This document shows, in pieces, positions 16,421-24,923 of a stretch of 64,000 nt of DNA (within the stretch, counting starts at the first letter, position 1; every line of letters starts with the position of its first letter). The translations under genes were made by a program, and so were the position numbers. Below the pieces are notes generated by a model, which saw only the letters and a program-made list of their open reading frames with translations, ran no database searches and was not told the origin of the DNA. Source of the DNA: Leisingera aquimarina DSM 24565. Lineage in GTDB: Bacteria; Pseudomonadota; Alphaproteobacteria; Rhodobacterales; Rhodobacteraceae. Where the stretch lies: NCBI RefSeq assembly GCF_000473165.1, contig NZ_KI421504.1, positions 1,749,437-1,813,436 of the forward strand, written 5' to 3'.

Positions 16421-18928
16421 ATGTCAGACACGATCCAATTTTCCTTACATATCACCGGCCTCAGCTGTGCAGGCTGCGCCGGGCGGGCAGAGCGCGCGCT
16501 GGCCGCGGTCGAGGGGGTTCAATCGGCCTCCGTGAACCTTGCCAATGCCACCGGCCAGGTAGAGGCCGCTGCAGATGTGGCGCTGACGGACCTGACCGGC
16601 GCCTTGGCCTCTGCGGGTTATCCAGCGGCACAGGCGCAAGCTTCCCTGGTGCTCAGCGGCATGAGCTGCGCGTCCTGCGCGGGCCGGGTGGAGCGTGCGC
16701 TGCTGGCGGTGCCGGGAGTGCTGTCGGCCAGCGTGAACATGGCGAATGAGACGGCCCAGGTCCGGTATTTAACCGGCATGGCCCGCGCTGCCGATCTCGC
16801 CCGCACGGTGACGGATACCGGCTATCCGGCCCGTCTCAGCGGCGCGGCGGAGGATGAAGCGGAGCAGGCCAGCCGGCGCAAGGCGGATGAGATGTCCGCA
16901 TTGGGCCGCCAGGTGCTGATCGCCGCACTGCTGACACTGCCGGTGTTCCTAATCGAAATGGGCGGCCACATGATCCCGGCGCTGCACCATTGGGTGGCGG
17001 CAAACATCGGTGTGCAGAACAGCTACTTGTTGCAGTTTGCCTTGACCACCCTTGTGTTGGCGGGTCCGGGGCGGCAGTTCTACACCAAAGGGTTCCCAGC
17101 GCTGTTCCGGGGCGCCCCTGACATGAGCGCGCTGGTGGCCCTGGGTACCTCCGCGGCCTATGGATTTTCGGTGATCTCCACCTTCGCGCCGCGGCTGCTG
17201 CCTGCGGGCACGGCCAATGTCTATTACGAGGCTGCGGCGGTCATCGTGGTGCTGATCCTGACGGGACGCTTTCTGGAAGCCCGCGCTAAAGGCCGCACCG
17301 GTGCCGCGATCCGCAAGCTGGCCGGGTTGCAGCCAAAGACCGCAATGGTGGTCTCAGCCGGTGATGCCAATGAGATCCCGGTGGAGGAGATCGGCACCGG
17401 CGACCTGATCCGGGTCCGCCCGGGCGAGCGGGTCGCGGTGGATGGCGAGATCACCTCCGGCAATTCCTACGTCGATGAAAGCATGATTTCCGGCGAGCCG
17501 GTGCCGGTTTCCAAGTCCCGCGGCGATGAGGTGACGGCAGGCACCATCAATGGCAACGCGGCGCTGGAATTCCGCGCTACCCGCGTCGGGCGCGACACCG
17601 TGCTGGCGCAGATCATCCGCATGGTGGAGCAGGCGCAAGGAGTGAAGCTGCCAGTGCAGGGGCTGGTCGACCGGATCACCCTGTGGTTCGTGCCCGCGGT
17701 GATCGCGGTTGCGGCGCTGACCGTGCTGGCCTGGTCTGTTTTCGGCCCGGCGCCGTCACTGCCTCTGGCGCTGGTGGCCGGTGTCTCTGTGCTGATCATC
17801 GCCTGCCCCTGCGCCATGGGGCTGGCCACGCCGACCTCGATCATGGTGGGTATCGGCCGCGCTGCGCAGATGGGGGTGCTGTTCCGCAAGGGCGACGCGC
17901 TGCAGAAGCTGCAGAAGGTTAAGGTGGTGGCGCTCGACAAGACCGGCACCCTGACCGAGGGCCGCCCGGCGCTGACCGAGCTGATCTGCGCCGAGGGCTT
18001 CACCCGCGACGAGGTGCTGCGCCTGACCGGCGCGGCGGAGGCGCAGTCCGAACATCCCATTGCCCGCGCCATCACGGCGGCGGCGGGCAAGAGATTGCCC
18101 AAGGCAGACGCCTTTGAGGCGGTTCCAGGCTATGGCCTGCGGGCAGAGGTCGAGGGGCACCTGGTACTGGCAGGTGCCGCCAGGCTGATGGCGCGCGAAG
18201 GCATTGCGCTTGGCGCGCTGGAGGCAGAAGGCGCGCGATTGGCCGAACGCGGAGAAACGCCGCTTTATGCTGCTATTGACGGCCAGCTTGCGGCGGTGAT
18301 TGCGGTGGCGGACCCGATCAAGCCGGGCACCCATGCAGCAATCAGGGCGTTTCACGATCAGGGGTTGAAGGTGGCCATGATCACCGGTGATGCGGCGGCC
18401 ACGGCGCAGGCAATTGCCGCGCGGCTGGGCATTGATGCGGTGAAGGCCGAATGCCTGCCTGCGGACAAGGTTAAGGCGCTGCAGGAGCTGCAGGCGGAGC
18501 ACGGCACGCTGGCTTTTGTAGGCGATGGCATCAACGATGCCCCGGCGCTGGCAGCAGCGGATGCGGGTATTGCCATCGGCACCGGTACGGATGTCGCGAT
18601 TGAAGCGGCGGATGTGGTGCTGGTTTCGGGCGATTTGCGCGGGGTGGTGAATGCGCTGACCGTCAGCTGCGCCACCATACGCAACATCCGCCAGAACCTG
18701 GGCTGGGCCTTTGGCTATAATGTGCTGCTGGTGCCGGTGGCGGCAGGTGTGCTCTATCCCCTTGGCGGGCCGCTTCTGTCGCCGGCATTGGCGGCGGGTG
18801 CCATGGCGCTGTCGAGTGTCTTTGTGCTGTCGAACGCGCTGCGCTTGCGCCGCCTGAAACCGGCCATAGATGAGGGTCAGGCCGCACCGGCACCCAAGGC
18901 AGACATCAAGCAGGAGGCACGCGCATGA
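16421..18928 (+). CDS. copA: Copper-exporting P1B-type ATPase
   Basis: An 835-residue Cu(I) efflux ATPase of the inner membrane. Two N-terminal heavy-metal-binding domains carry GLSCAGC (Cys16, Cys19) and GMSCASC (Cys83, Cys86). Eight membrane segments are expected. The transport motif CPC lies near residue 462, the phosphorylation motif DKTGT near 506, the SEHP motif near 544 and GDGINDAP near 701. This set defines the P1B-1 (copper) class rather than zinc/cadmium pumps. It protects the cytoplasm from Cu(I). The gene has a MerR-type promoter and overlaps cueR by four bases (ATGA). Confidence 0.95.
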   Translation: MSDTIQFSLHITGLSCAGCAGRAERALAAVEGVQSASVNLANATGQVEAAADVALTDLTGALASAGYPAAQAQASLVLSGMSCASCAGRVERALLAVPGVLSASVNMANETAQVRYLTGMARAADLARTVTDTGYPARLSGAAEDEAEQASRRKADEMSALGRQVLIAALLTLPVFLIEMGGHMIPALHHWVAANIGVQNSYLLQFALTTLVLAGPGRQFYTKGFPALFRGAPDMSALVALGTSAAYGFSVISTFAPRLLPAGTANVYYEAAAVIVVLILTGRFLEARAKGRTGAAIRKLAGLQPKTAMVVSAGDANEIPVEEIGTGDLIRVRPGERVAVDGEITSGNSYVDESMISGEPVPVSKSRGDEVTAGTINGNAALEFRATRVGRDTVLAQIIRMVEQAQGVKLPVQGLVDRITLWFVPAVIAVAALTVLAWSVFGPAPSLPLALVAGVSVLIIACPCAMGLATPTSIMVGIGRAAQMGVLFRKGDALQKLQKVKVVALDKTGTLTEGRPALTELICAEGFTRDEVLRLTGAAEAQSEHPIARAITAAAGKRLPKADAFEAVPGYGLRAEVEGHLVLAGAARLMAREGIALGALEAEGARLAERGETPLYAAIDGQLAAVIAVADPIKPGTHAAIRAFHDQGLKVAMITGDAAATAQAIAARLGIDAVKAECLPADKVKALQELQAEHGTLAFVGDGINDAPALAAADAGIAIGTGTDVAIEAADVVLVSGDLRGVVNALTVSCATIRNIRQNLGWAFGYNVLLVPVAAGVLYPLGGPLLSPALAAGAMALSSVFVLSNALRLRRLKPAIDEGQAAPAPKADIKQEARA

Positions 18929-19314
18929 ATATCGGGGACGTATCCAGCCGCTCGGGCCTGCCCGCCAAGACCATCCGCTATTACGAGGACATCGGTCTGA
19001 TCAAGCCGCACCGCAGCGCCAATGGCTATCGCTGTTTTGCCAAGACCGACCTGCACAAGCTGGCGTTTCTAGGCCGCGCCCGGGCGCTAGGCTTTACCAT
19101 CGAGGACTGCCGCACCCTGATGGCGCTTTACGAGGATGAAAGCCGCGCCAGCGCCGATGTGAAACAGCTGGCGCTGGAGCATCTCAGCAAGATCGAGGAG
19201 AAGATCGCCGACTTGCAAGCGATGCGCGACACGCTGGGCGAACTGGTCAAAGGCTGCGCAGGCGACAACCGCCCGGATTGCCCGATCCTGAAGGATTTGT
19301 CAGGAGAAGAATGA
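18925..19314 (+). CDS. cueR: Cu(I)-responsive transcriptional regulator CueR
   Basis: A 129-residue MerR-family activator. An N-terminal winged helix (MNIGDVSSRSGLPAKTIRYY) is followed by a dimerisation helix and a metal-binding loop with Cys111 and Cys119. This is the C-X7-C spacing that defines copper/silver sensors of the CueR/HmrR group. Its start overlaps the copA stop, so it is co-expressed with its target and autoregulated through the promoter at 16357. The protein should twist the long-spacer promoter when Cu(I) is bound. Confidence 0.93.
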   Translation: MNIGDVSSRSGLPAKTIRYYEDIGLIKPHRSANGYRCFAKTDLHKLAFLGRARALGFTIEDCRTLMALYEDESRASADVKQLALEHLSKIEEKIADLQAMRDTLGELVKGCAGDNRPDCPILKDLSGEE

Positions 19315-19386
19315 GCATACCGTATGGGGCAGGGAAGCTCCCGCGCCCGCGGCTGCCCTGACGGGCGGCCTGGCAGGCTTGGGCCT

Positions 19387-19412
19387 GGCTTCGGGCCTTG
19401 CGGCCCGAAGCC
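19387..19412. terminator. Stem-loop between convergent cueR and BKACE gene
   Basis: A perfect 11-base-pair stem: GGCTTCGGGCC (19387-19397) and GGCCCGAAGCC (19402-19412) around TTGC. It sits where two convergent transcription units end. No T run follows on either strand, so it may be a factor-assisted terminator or a mRNA 3' stabiliser. Confidence 0.55.
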
Positions 19413-19419
19413 GGCACCC

Positions 19420-20250
19420 TCAGGCAGGGCGCAGCTCCAGGATTCTTCGGGCCTGCTGCCAAGTGGCGACAGGACGTTCGTGTTTTTCGCAAAGCTCTGC
19501 CGCGCGTTTCACCAGCGCGGCGTTGGAAGGGGCCAGCGTCTCGCGGTCCAACCGCATGTTGTCCTCCAGCCCGGTCCGGGTGTGGCCGCCCGCCGCGATC
19601 GACCATTCGTTGACCAGGATCTGCCCAGGCCCGACACCAGCGCCGCACCACTGGGCCTCCGGTGCCAGCCGCTGTATGGTCCTGACGTAGTAATCGAACA
19701 CGTCCTTATCCACGGGCATCGCGTTCTTCACCCCCATCACGAATTGCACATAGAGGGTGCCGGGAATGCGGCCCTCGCGGTTCATCTTCACCGCCTGGTG
19801 GATATGCGACAAGTCAAAGGCCTCGATTTCGGGCTTCACGTCGTGAGCGCGCATCTCCGAGGCCAGCCAGTCCACCAAATCGGGGGAATTCTCATAGACC
19901 CGGGTGGGGAAGTTGTTGGAGCCGACTGAGAGCGACGCCATGTCAGGGCGCAGCGGCAGCATGCCGCCGCGCTCGTGCCCTGCACCGGAGCGGCCGCCGG
20001 TCGACAGCTGCACGATCATGCCGGGGCAATGTTTCTGCAGTCCCTCCATCAGCCGCGCGAACCTTTCCGGGTCAGAGGTCGGTGTCTGGTCGTCGTTCCT
20101 CACATGGCAATGGGCAATCGAAGCACCGGCCTCAAACGCTTCCTGGGTGCTTTCGATCTGTTCCGCAATGGTGACGGGCACCGCCGGGTTGTTTTCCTTG
20201 GTCGGGACCGAGCCGGTGATGGCAACGCAGATGATGCAGGGTTTGCTCAT
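19420..20250 (-). CDS. Beta-keto acid cleavage enzyme (BKACE, DUF849), probably beta-ketoadipate
   Basis: A 276-residue member of the BKACE family, which condenses a beta-keto acid with acetyl-CoA and cleaves it to acetoacetate and a new CoA ester. Zinc ligands are visible: His47 and His49 in AHCHVR and Glu229 in GLEDN, matching the Kce family positions 46, 48 and 230. It is the last gene of the leftward pcaC-pcaH-pcaG unit, 12 bases after pcaG. The likely substrate is therefore beta-ketoadipate, giving succinyl-CoA and acetoacetate. That would replace the PcaIJ transferase and PcaF thiolase. Family assignment is firm; substrate is inferred from context. Confidence 0.88.
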   Translation of the reverse strand: MSKPCIICVAITGSVPTKENNPAVPVTIAEQIESTQEAFEAGASIAHCHVRNDDQTPTSDPERFARLMEGLQKHCPGMIVQLSTGGRSGAGHERGGMLPLRPDMASLSVGSNNFPTRVYENSPDLVDWLASEMRAHDVKPEIEAFDLSHIHQAVKMNREGRIPGTLYVQFVMGVKNAMPVDKDVFDYYVRTIQRLAPEAQWCGAGVGPGQILVNEWSIAAGGHTRTGLEDNMRLDRETLAPSNAALVKRAAELCEKHERPVATWQQARRILELRPA

Positions 20251-20262
20251 GATTGATCCCCT

Positions 20263-20883
20263 TCAGATGTCAAAAAAAACGGTTTCACCTTCGCCCTGCA
20301 GGCGGATGTCCAAGCGGTAGACGGACTTGCCGTTCTGTGCGCTGTGCTTGGCGATCAGGGTCTGGCGGCGGCTCTCCCATTCTATCACGTTCAGCACAGG
20401 ATCGGCCGCATTGGCCTCACCCTCATCCTCGAAATAGATCCGGGTGTTCAGCCCCACATTGATGCCGCGTGCCACAATCCACAGGCTGATGTGCGGTGCC
20501 ATCCTTTGGCTGTTGCGGCCCATCACCGGCCCAGGTTTCACGGTGTCAAAACCCCATTCTCCAGTCTCGAAACCGGTAGTGACCCGGCCCCAGCCGCGGA
20601 AACCGTCCTCCACCGTGCCGGCATGTTCCGGGTGGGCATAGATACCGTCCGCATTGGCCTGCCACGCTTCCAGCAGCACATCCTTGACTGGTGAGCCGGT
20701 GCCGTCGGTCACGACACCCTCAACCCGGATGCGCTCACCCTTGGCGTTGGGACCGGCAATGTCGCGTCCAAGCTCCTGATCGTAGATCTCAAACCCCGCG
20801 GCACCGGGCGCGAGGCCGATGTGGACGTAGGGGCCGGCGGTTTGCGAGGGGGTTTCCTTTAGATATCCAAGCTTCTGGCGCAT
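20263..20883 (-). CDS. pcaG: Protocatechuate 3,4-dioxygenase alpha subunit
   Basis: A 206-residue intradiol dioxygenase alpha chain. The family pattern is visible in TPSQTAGPYVHIGL near the start, VLLEAWQANADGIY in the middle and APHISLWIVARGINVGLNTR before the C-terminus. Alpha chains lack the iron ligands of beta and shape the active site. With PcaH it opens the aromatic ring of protocatechuate to 3-carboxy-cis,cis-muconate. The ATG at 20883 follows AAGGAGA; the longer open frame upstream is discarded. It is separated from pcaH by 61 bases that contain a palindromic repeat. Confidence 0.94.
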   Translation of the reverse strand: MRQKLGYLKETPSQTAGPYVHIGLAPGAAGFEIYDQELGRDIAGPNAKGERIRVEGVVTDGTGSPVKDVLLEAWQANADGIYAHPEHAGTVEDGFRGWGRVTTGFETGEWGFDTVKPGPVMGRNSQRMAPHISLWIVARGINVGLNTRIYFEDEGEANAADPVLNVIEWESRRQTLIAKHSAQNGKSVYRLDIRLQGEGETVFFDI

Positions 20884-20898
20884 AACATTCTCCTTGCC

Positions 20899-20943
20899 GC
20901 ATTTCCGAACCGGAAAACCGGATTCCACTTTTCCTGGAAATGC
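20899..20943. repeat. REP-like palindrome between pcaH and pcaG
   Basis: GCATTTCC (20899-20906) and GGAAATGC (20936-20943) form outer arms. An inner CCGG-AAAA-CCGG dyad and GGAAAA/TTTTCC words lie between them. It occupies most of the 61-base gap inside the operon and starts just upstream of the pcaG ribosome site on the minus strand. It may tune the pcaH to pcaG ratio. Whether it is repeated elsewhere in the genome cannot be seen here. Confidence 0.5.
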
Positions 20944-20944
20944 T

Positions 20945-21682
20945 TCAGTTCCCCTCCAGCCGGTTCTCAAACAGCGTGGACCGCCGCCCGCGCAGCACGA
21001 TGTCAAAGCGGTAGGCGATGGTGTCCAGCGGGATGGTCGCATTCATGTCGAGCCGGGCAATCAGCATCTCCACCGCTTCCGGGTCCGGTATGGTGTTCAC
21101 AATCGGGCAGCGGGCAATCAGCGGGTCGCCCTCGAAGTAGAGCTGGGTGATCATCCGCTGGGCAAAACCGGTGCCAAAGACCGAGACATGGATATGCGCG
21201 GGCCGCCAGTCGTTCACCCGGTTGCGCCAGGGGTAGGCGCCGGGTTTCACGGTACGGAAATGATAGCAGCCGTTTTCATCCGTCAGCGTCCGGCCGCAGC
21301 CGCCGAAATTCGCATCCAGCGACCCTAGGTAGCTGTCCTTCTTGTGCCGGTAACGGCCGGAGGCATTGGCCTGCCAGATTTCCACCAGCGTATTCGGCAC
21401 CGGCCGGGCGTTTTCATCCAGCACCCGGCCATGCACGATAATCCGCTCGCCGATCGGGCTTTCTCCGGGTTGGGCAAAGTTGGTCAGCAGGTCATTGTCG
21501 GCGGTGGCGATGTCGTTGTGGCCGAACACTGGGCCGGTGATCTCGCTGGCGGTGTTCTCCAGGCTGATCAGCGGAAGCTGCGGCGAGCGGGTGACCGAGG
21601 TCTTGTAATCTTGCGACAGCGCGGGCGGATGCCAGCGGCGGTCGCGCTGGTAGAACTCCCCCTGTTTCGGCGGTGTGCTCAT
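20945..21682 (-). CDS. pcaH: Protocatechuate 3,4-dioxygenase beta subunit
   Basis: A 245-residue beta chain that carries the catalytic non-haem Fe(III). The ligand set is visible with the correct spacing: Tyr111 (in SGRYRHKK), Tyr150 (in PGAYPW), and His163 and His165 (in RPAHIHV). This matches the classic Tyr-Tyr-His-His site. It catalyses intradiol cleavage of protocatechuate together with PcaG. It overlaps pcaC by four bases (ATGA), so the two are translationally coupled. The gene order is pcaC-pcaH-pcaG-BKACE. Confidence 0.95.
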   Translation of the reverse strand: MSTPPKQGEFYQRDRRWHPPALSQDYKTSVTRSPQLPLISLENTASEITGPVFGHNDIATADNDLLTNFAQPGESPIGERIIVHGRVLDENARPVPNTLVEIWQANASGRYRHKKDSYLGSLDANFGGCGRTLTDENGCYHFRTVKPGAYPWRNRVNDWRPAHIHVSVFGTGFAQRMITQLYFEGDPLIARCPIVNTIPDPEAVEMLIARLDMNATIPLDTIAYRFDIVLRGRRSTLFENRLEGN

Positions 21683-22077
21683 GCGGTTCTCCCTTCCTCA
21701 GCGGCCATTTCGGCATAGGTTTCCTTGGCCAGCTTCAGCGCACGGTTTGCCCGCGGCACCCCGGCATAGATGGCGGCATGCTGGAAGGCTTCAATCACGT
21801 CCTTCTGGCTGGCACCGGTGCGGACGGTGGCGCGGATGTGCATCGGAATTTCGTCGAAATTCCCAGTGGCAGCCAGCAGCGCCAGTGTCAGCATCGACCG
21901 TTCCCGCAGTGAAATTCGGTCAGAGGCCCAGACCGTGCCCCAGGCAGCTTCGGTGATCAGCTCCTGAAAGGGGGCGTCCAGCGCTGTTTTGGCGGTCTCT
22001 GCGCGCTCTACGTGGGCGTCGCCAAGCACCTTGCGCCTGATCTGCATGCCTTGGCTGTATCGGTCTTGCTGCGTCAT
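21679..22077 (-). CDS. pcaC: 4-carboxymuconolactone decarboxylase
   Basis: A 132-residue carboxymuconolactone decarboxylase-family protein with the characteristic [20 protein letters not shown] and [11 protein letters not shown] segments. It converts gamma-carboxymuconolactone to beta-ketoadipate enol-lactone in the protocatechuate branch. ATG at 22077 is chosen because a purine-rich GGGGAGA ribosome site precedes it; an upstream frame to 22143 runs through the promoter. It is the first gene of the leftward operon and divergent from pcaQ. pcaB and pcaD, needed before and after this step, are not in the window. Confidence 0.93.
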   Translation of the reverse strand: MTQQDRYSQGMQIRRKVLGDAHVERAETAKTALDAPFQELITEAAWGTVWASDRISLRERSMLTLALLAATGNFDEIPMHIRATVRTGASQKDVIEAFQHAAIYAGVPRANRALKLAKETYAEMAAEEGRTA

Positions 22078-22151
22078 CCTGGTCTCCCCGTGCTGGATAA
22101 AGTATCGCATGCCGGGGATGATCTGTATAATCTTGATTGACACATGAAATC

Positions 22152-22167
22152 ATAACCGGACTGGTAT
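22152..22167. promoter_or_regulatory. Probable PcaQ operator
   Basis: ATAACC, four bases, then TGGTAT: an imperfect dyad with the T-N11-A core of LysR-type sites. It closely matches the ATAACC-N4-GGTTAT box described for PcaQ of Sinorhizobium. It lies between pcaC and pcaQ and overlaps the assigned pcaQ start codon. That suggests either autorepression or that pcaQ begins slightly downstream. Confidence 0.65.
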
Positions 22168-23092
22168 GCGGCTATCGTCTTCATTGAAACTGCGTCATCT
22201 TGAGGTGTTCGTCGAAGTGGCCCGCAAGATGAGCGTCACCCAGGCGGCCGGGGCCTTGGGCATGACCCAGCCCGCGGTGACACGGGCGCTGCGCGAACTG
22301 GAGGAAGTTTGCGGCAAGCCGCTGGTCGAAAAGCATGGCCGGGGTATCCGGCTCAGCGGATATGGCGAGCTGTTCCGGGATCATGCCGGGCGCAGCCTGG
22401 CGCTGGCTCGTGACGGAGTGGCGCTGTTGCGCGGCCTGGATGAGGCAGACGGACCACTGGTTGCCATTGGCGCACTTCCCACCGTCGCCGCCGATCTGGT
22501 CCCTGACACGCTGGCGCAACTGCGTGGCGGCGGCGCGCCGGGGCGGTTCATGGTGATGTCCGGGGGTAATCAGTACCTGATCGACCAGCTGCGCCGGGGC
22601 GGGCTGGATGTGGTGGTTGGCAGGATGCCTGCGCCGGAAGCCATGGCGGGCGTGGAATTCGACCCGCTGTACCGCGAGCGGGTGGCCGTCGTTGTCGCGC
22701 GGGACCATCCTTTGGCCGGCGCCGTGCATGTGCCGCCTTCAGCTTTTGAGGATTACCCGGTGCTGATGCCGTCTGAAGGATCGATAATCCGGCCGATGGT
22801 CGAGCGGATGTTTCTTGAGCAGGGATTGGCACTGCCCCGGTTCCCGATCGAAACCGTTTCCGCCACCTTTGGGAGGCGCTTTGTCTTGGCGCATCAGGCG
22901 ATTTGGATCATCAGCCACGGTGTGGTGCGGCCGGAGCTGGAGGCTGGCAGCATGGCAGCGCTGCCCTTGAATACCGACAGCACTCTTGGCCCCGTGGGTC
23001 TGTGTGTCCGGCGGGAGCACCAGCTTTCGGCTGCAGCCCAGCGGTTTTGTGCGGCCCTGCGCAGGGCTTGCACCGCGCTGGAGCTGGTTTAG
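22166..23092 (+). CDS. pcaQ: LysR-type regulator PcaQ
   Basis: A 308-residue LysR regulator. The N-terminal helix-turn-helix (LKLRHLEVFVEVARKMSVTQ) is typical of the PcaQ/GbpR branch and is followed by a two-lobed effector domain. PcaQ activates the divergent pca operon in response to beta-carboxy-muconate and gamma-carboxymuconolactone in rhizobia. Its location directly opposite pcaC supports the assignment. The ATG at 22166 lacks a ribosome site and overlaps the operator-like dyad. A TTG five codons downstream, just before the conserved LKLRHL, is an alternative start. Confidence 0.9.
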   Translation: MRLSSSLKLRHLEVFVEVARKMSVTQAAGALGMTQPAVTRALRELEEVCGKPLVEKHGRGIRLSGYGELFRDHAGRSLALARDGVALLRGLDEADGPLVAIGALPTVAADLVPDTLAQLRGGGAPGRFMVMSGGNQYLIDQLRRGGLDVVVGRMPAPEAMAGVEFDPLYRERVAVVVARDHPLAGAVHVPPSAFEDYPVLMPSEGSIIRPMVERMFLEQGLALPRFPIETVSATFGRRFVLAHQAIWIISHGVVRPELEAGSMAALPLNTDSTLGPVGLCVRREHQLSAAAQRFCAALRRACTALELV

Positions 23093-23220
23093 GAACCGCC
23101 TGTATTCCGGCACGCCGGGTTGCGGCATTGCCGTGTGTTTCCCTTACTGCCGTCATGAAGTAATATTCACCAAACATTATTTGTGCATTTGATTGCGCGG
23201 CGATACGGGAAGGAAACGGT

Positions 23221-24132
23221 ATGGAGTTCACCAGGCGTGAATTTGGGTTGTCGGCTGCAGTGGGGCTGGCGGCTGCTGCTGTCCCCGGCTGGGCTTCGGC
23301 GCGGATCACTTTGGGCAATAAGCGGATTGAGACGGTTTCAGACGGGTATCTCACTTTGCCGCCGGAGTTTCTGTTTGACGGGCTTGAGCCGGATGCTTTG
23401 CAACAAGCGTTGAAACAGTACGGGCTTGCAGCCGGGCCGCTGACGCCGGAGGTGAATGTAACCTTGCTGCGCGCAGAGGGCCGAGTCGTTCTGTTCGATG
23501 CCGGCGCCGGGCCGGGGTTTCAGGATAGTGCCGGAAATCTGCCCGGCGCGCTGGATGTTCTTGGCGTCACGCCTGACGAGGTGACGCATGTGGTCTTTAC
23601 ACATTGCCATCCGGATCACCTGTGGGGGGTGCTGGATGATTTTGACGATCTGTTGTTCCCTGGCGCAGACTATCTGATGGGGCAGAAAGAATGGGATTAC
23701 TGGTTCGACCCGCAGACTGCAGACAGGATTGGCAGCAGCAGGACGGCCATGGCCATTGGGGCCCTGCGCAGGATGGAGCGGCTGGAAGACAAGGTGCAGC
23801 TTTTCCGGGACGGCGAGGAGATCCTGCCTGGAGTCGCAGCTCATGCCACGCCAGGCCACACGCCGGGGCATATGTCATTTGAAGTCAGGGATGGCAGTAA
23901 CAGTGTCCTGGTTCTAGGGGATGCAGTGGGTAATCATCATGTAAGCTTTGCTGACCCTGGCAGGCCGGTTGGTGCCGACCAAGAGCCGCAAACGGCTGCT
24001 GTGGCACGTATGCGTTTGCTGGACCGGCTTGCCGCCGAACAAATGCAGTTGATCGGCTATCATCTGCCCGGCGGCGGTATCGGGCGGGCGGAGCGCATTG
24101 GCAGCGGCTACCGCTTTGTACCTGCGGTTTAG
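23221..24132 (+). CDS. Tat-exported metallo-beta-lactamase-fold hydrolase
   Basis: A 303-residue protein with a twin-arginine signal (TRREFGLSAAVGLAAA, residues 4-19) that should send the folded enzyme to the periplasm. The metallo-beta-lactamase motif HCHPDH is at 128-133, with further metal ligands in the TPGHTPGH and LVLGDAV regions. The family includes quorum-quenching lactonases, glyoxalase II-like enzymes and aryl-sulfatase-like proteins; the substrate is not predictable here. It has a good ribosome site (AAGGAAAC) and no operon partner. It lies downstream of pcaQ in the same direction, with 128 bases between. Confidence 0.85.
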   Translation: MEFTRREFGLSAAVGLAAAAVPGWASARITLGNKRIETVSDGYLTLPPEFLFDGLEPDALQQALKQYGLAAGPLTPEVNVTLLRAEGRVVLFDAGAGPGFQDSAGNLPGALDVLGVTPDEVTHVVFTHCHPDHLWGVLDDFDDLLFPGADYLMGQKEWDYWFDPQTADRIGSSRTAMAIGALRRMERLEDKVQLFRDGEEILPGVAAHATPGHTPGHMSFEVRDGSNSVLVLGDAVGNHHVSFADPGRPVGADQEPQTAAVARMRLLDRLAAEQMQLIGYHLPGGGIGRAERIGSGYRFVPAV

Positions 24133-24381
24133 GGGCGGATATCAAGACAACACAGGCCGAAGGCTTGATTTTCGATGCTGGCAGACAGCCCCGCTGTTCT
24201 GCTTGGGTAGTGAATTACAGTTTTTGCGTGTGCGTCCGCTCTTCTTAGCGGATCAGGTCATGGTTGTTGCAAAGGACCTGCATAGCTTCACTAAATCAGG
24301 TTGCTCCAAGCAGTCAGCTTACTGTGCCGTGTCGTTCGGGCGATAGTGTTAGCCCTCAGACGCACTCGATGGCTGTCAGGT
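24133..24381. other. Intergenic segment left of the insertion sequence
   Basis: About 250 bases without a credible gene. The word TTGTTGCAAAGG near 24262 resembles the ends of some insertion sequences, so this may be older mobile DNA, but no partner end was found. The 9 bases CTGTCAGGT at 24373-24381 are the left target duplication of the IS. Confidence 0.4.
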
Positions 24382-24806
24382 GGCGTTGTTGCAGAACTCT
24401 GACTTCTGAGGATTCACATCAGGAATCCATGCGCTTGCACGGTCCGCATGAGCAAACCATCCCCTCCCGCGATCGCACAACGAACTGGTCCAGCCTCAAC
24501 GCCGCGTTGCGCAAGCGGGGCTCGCTGCTGATCTGGGTGGACAAGGACATGACTTGGCGCGCGCCGCAGGAATGCCGCCCGGCCCCCCCTGCGGTCTTTT
24601 CCGACGCGGCGATCCAGTTCTGCCTGTCGATCAAAGCGCTGTTCAAGCTACTCTTGCGGCAGACCGCCGGGATGGCGTCGAACCTGCTCCGGCTGGCAGG
24701 TCCGGATTGGCCCGTGCCCGGCTCCTCCACCCTCTGCCGCAGGCAGAAGACACTGGCGGTGCAGATCCCGTATCGCCGCATGGACGGCCCGCTCAACCTG
24801 CTGGTC

Positions 24807-24847
24807 CCCTCTCGGGGCATCACTCTGTGATGCCCTGCCGGGCAATG
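24807..24847 (-). repeat. Hairpin micro-repeat, copy A, inside the transposase
   Basis: Extra bases relative to the transposase reading frame, inserted just before the DSTG codons. Read on the minus strand it has TGCCCGGCAG, then stem GGCATCAC, loop AGA, stem GTGATGCC, then a short tail ending GAGAGGGG. The stem is perfect (9 pairs if one flanking pair is counted). It shares both flanks, but not the stem sequence, with the copy at 24924-24962. Confidence 0.8.
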
Positions 24848-24923
24848 GACAGCACCGGGATCAAGTTGCTTGGGGATGGCGAATGGCAGGCCCGCAAGCA
24901 CGGGGTGCAGGGCCGCCGCCAAT

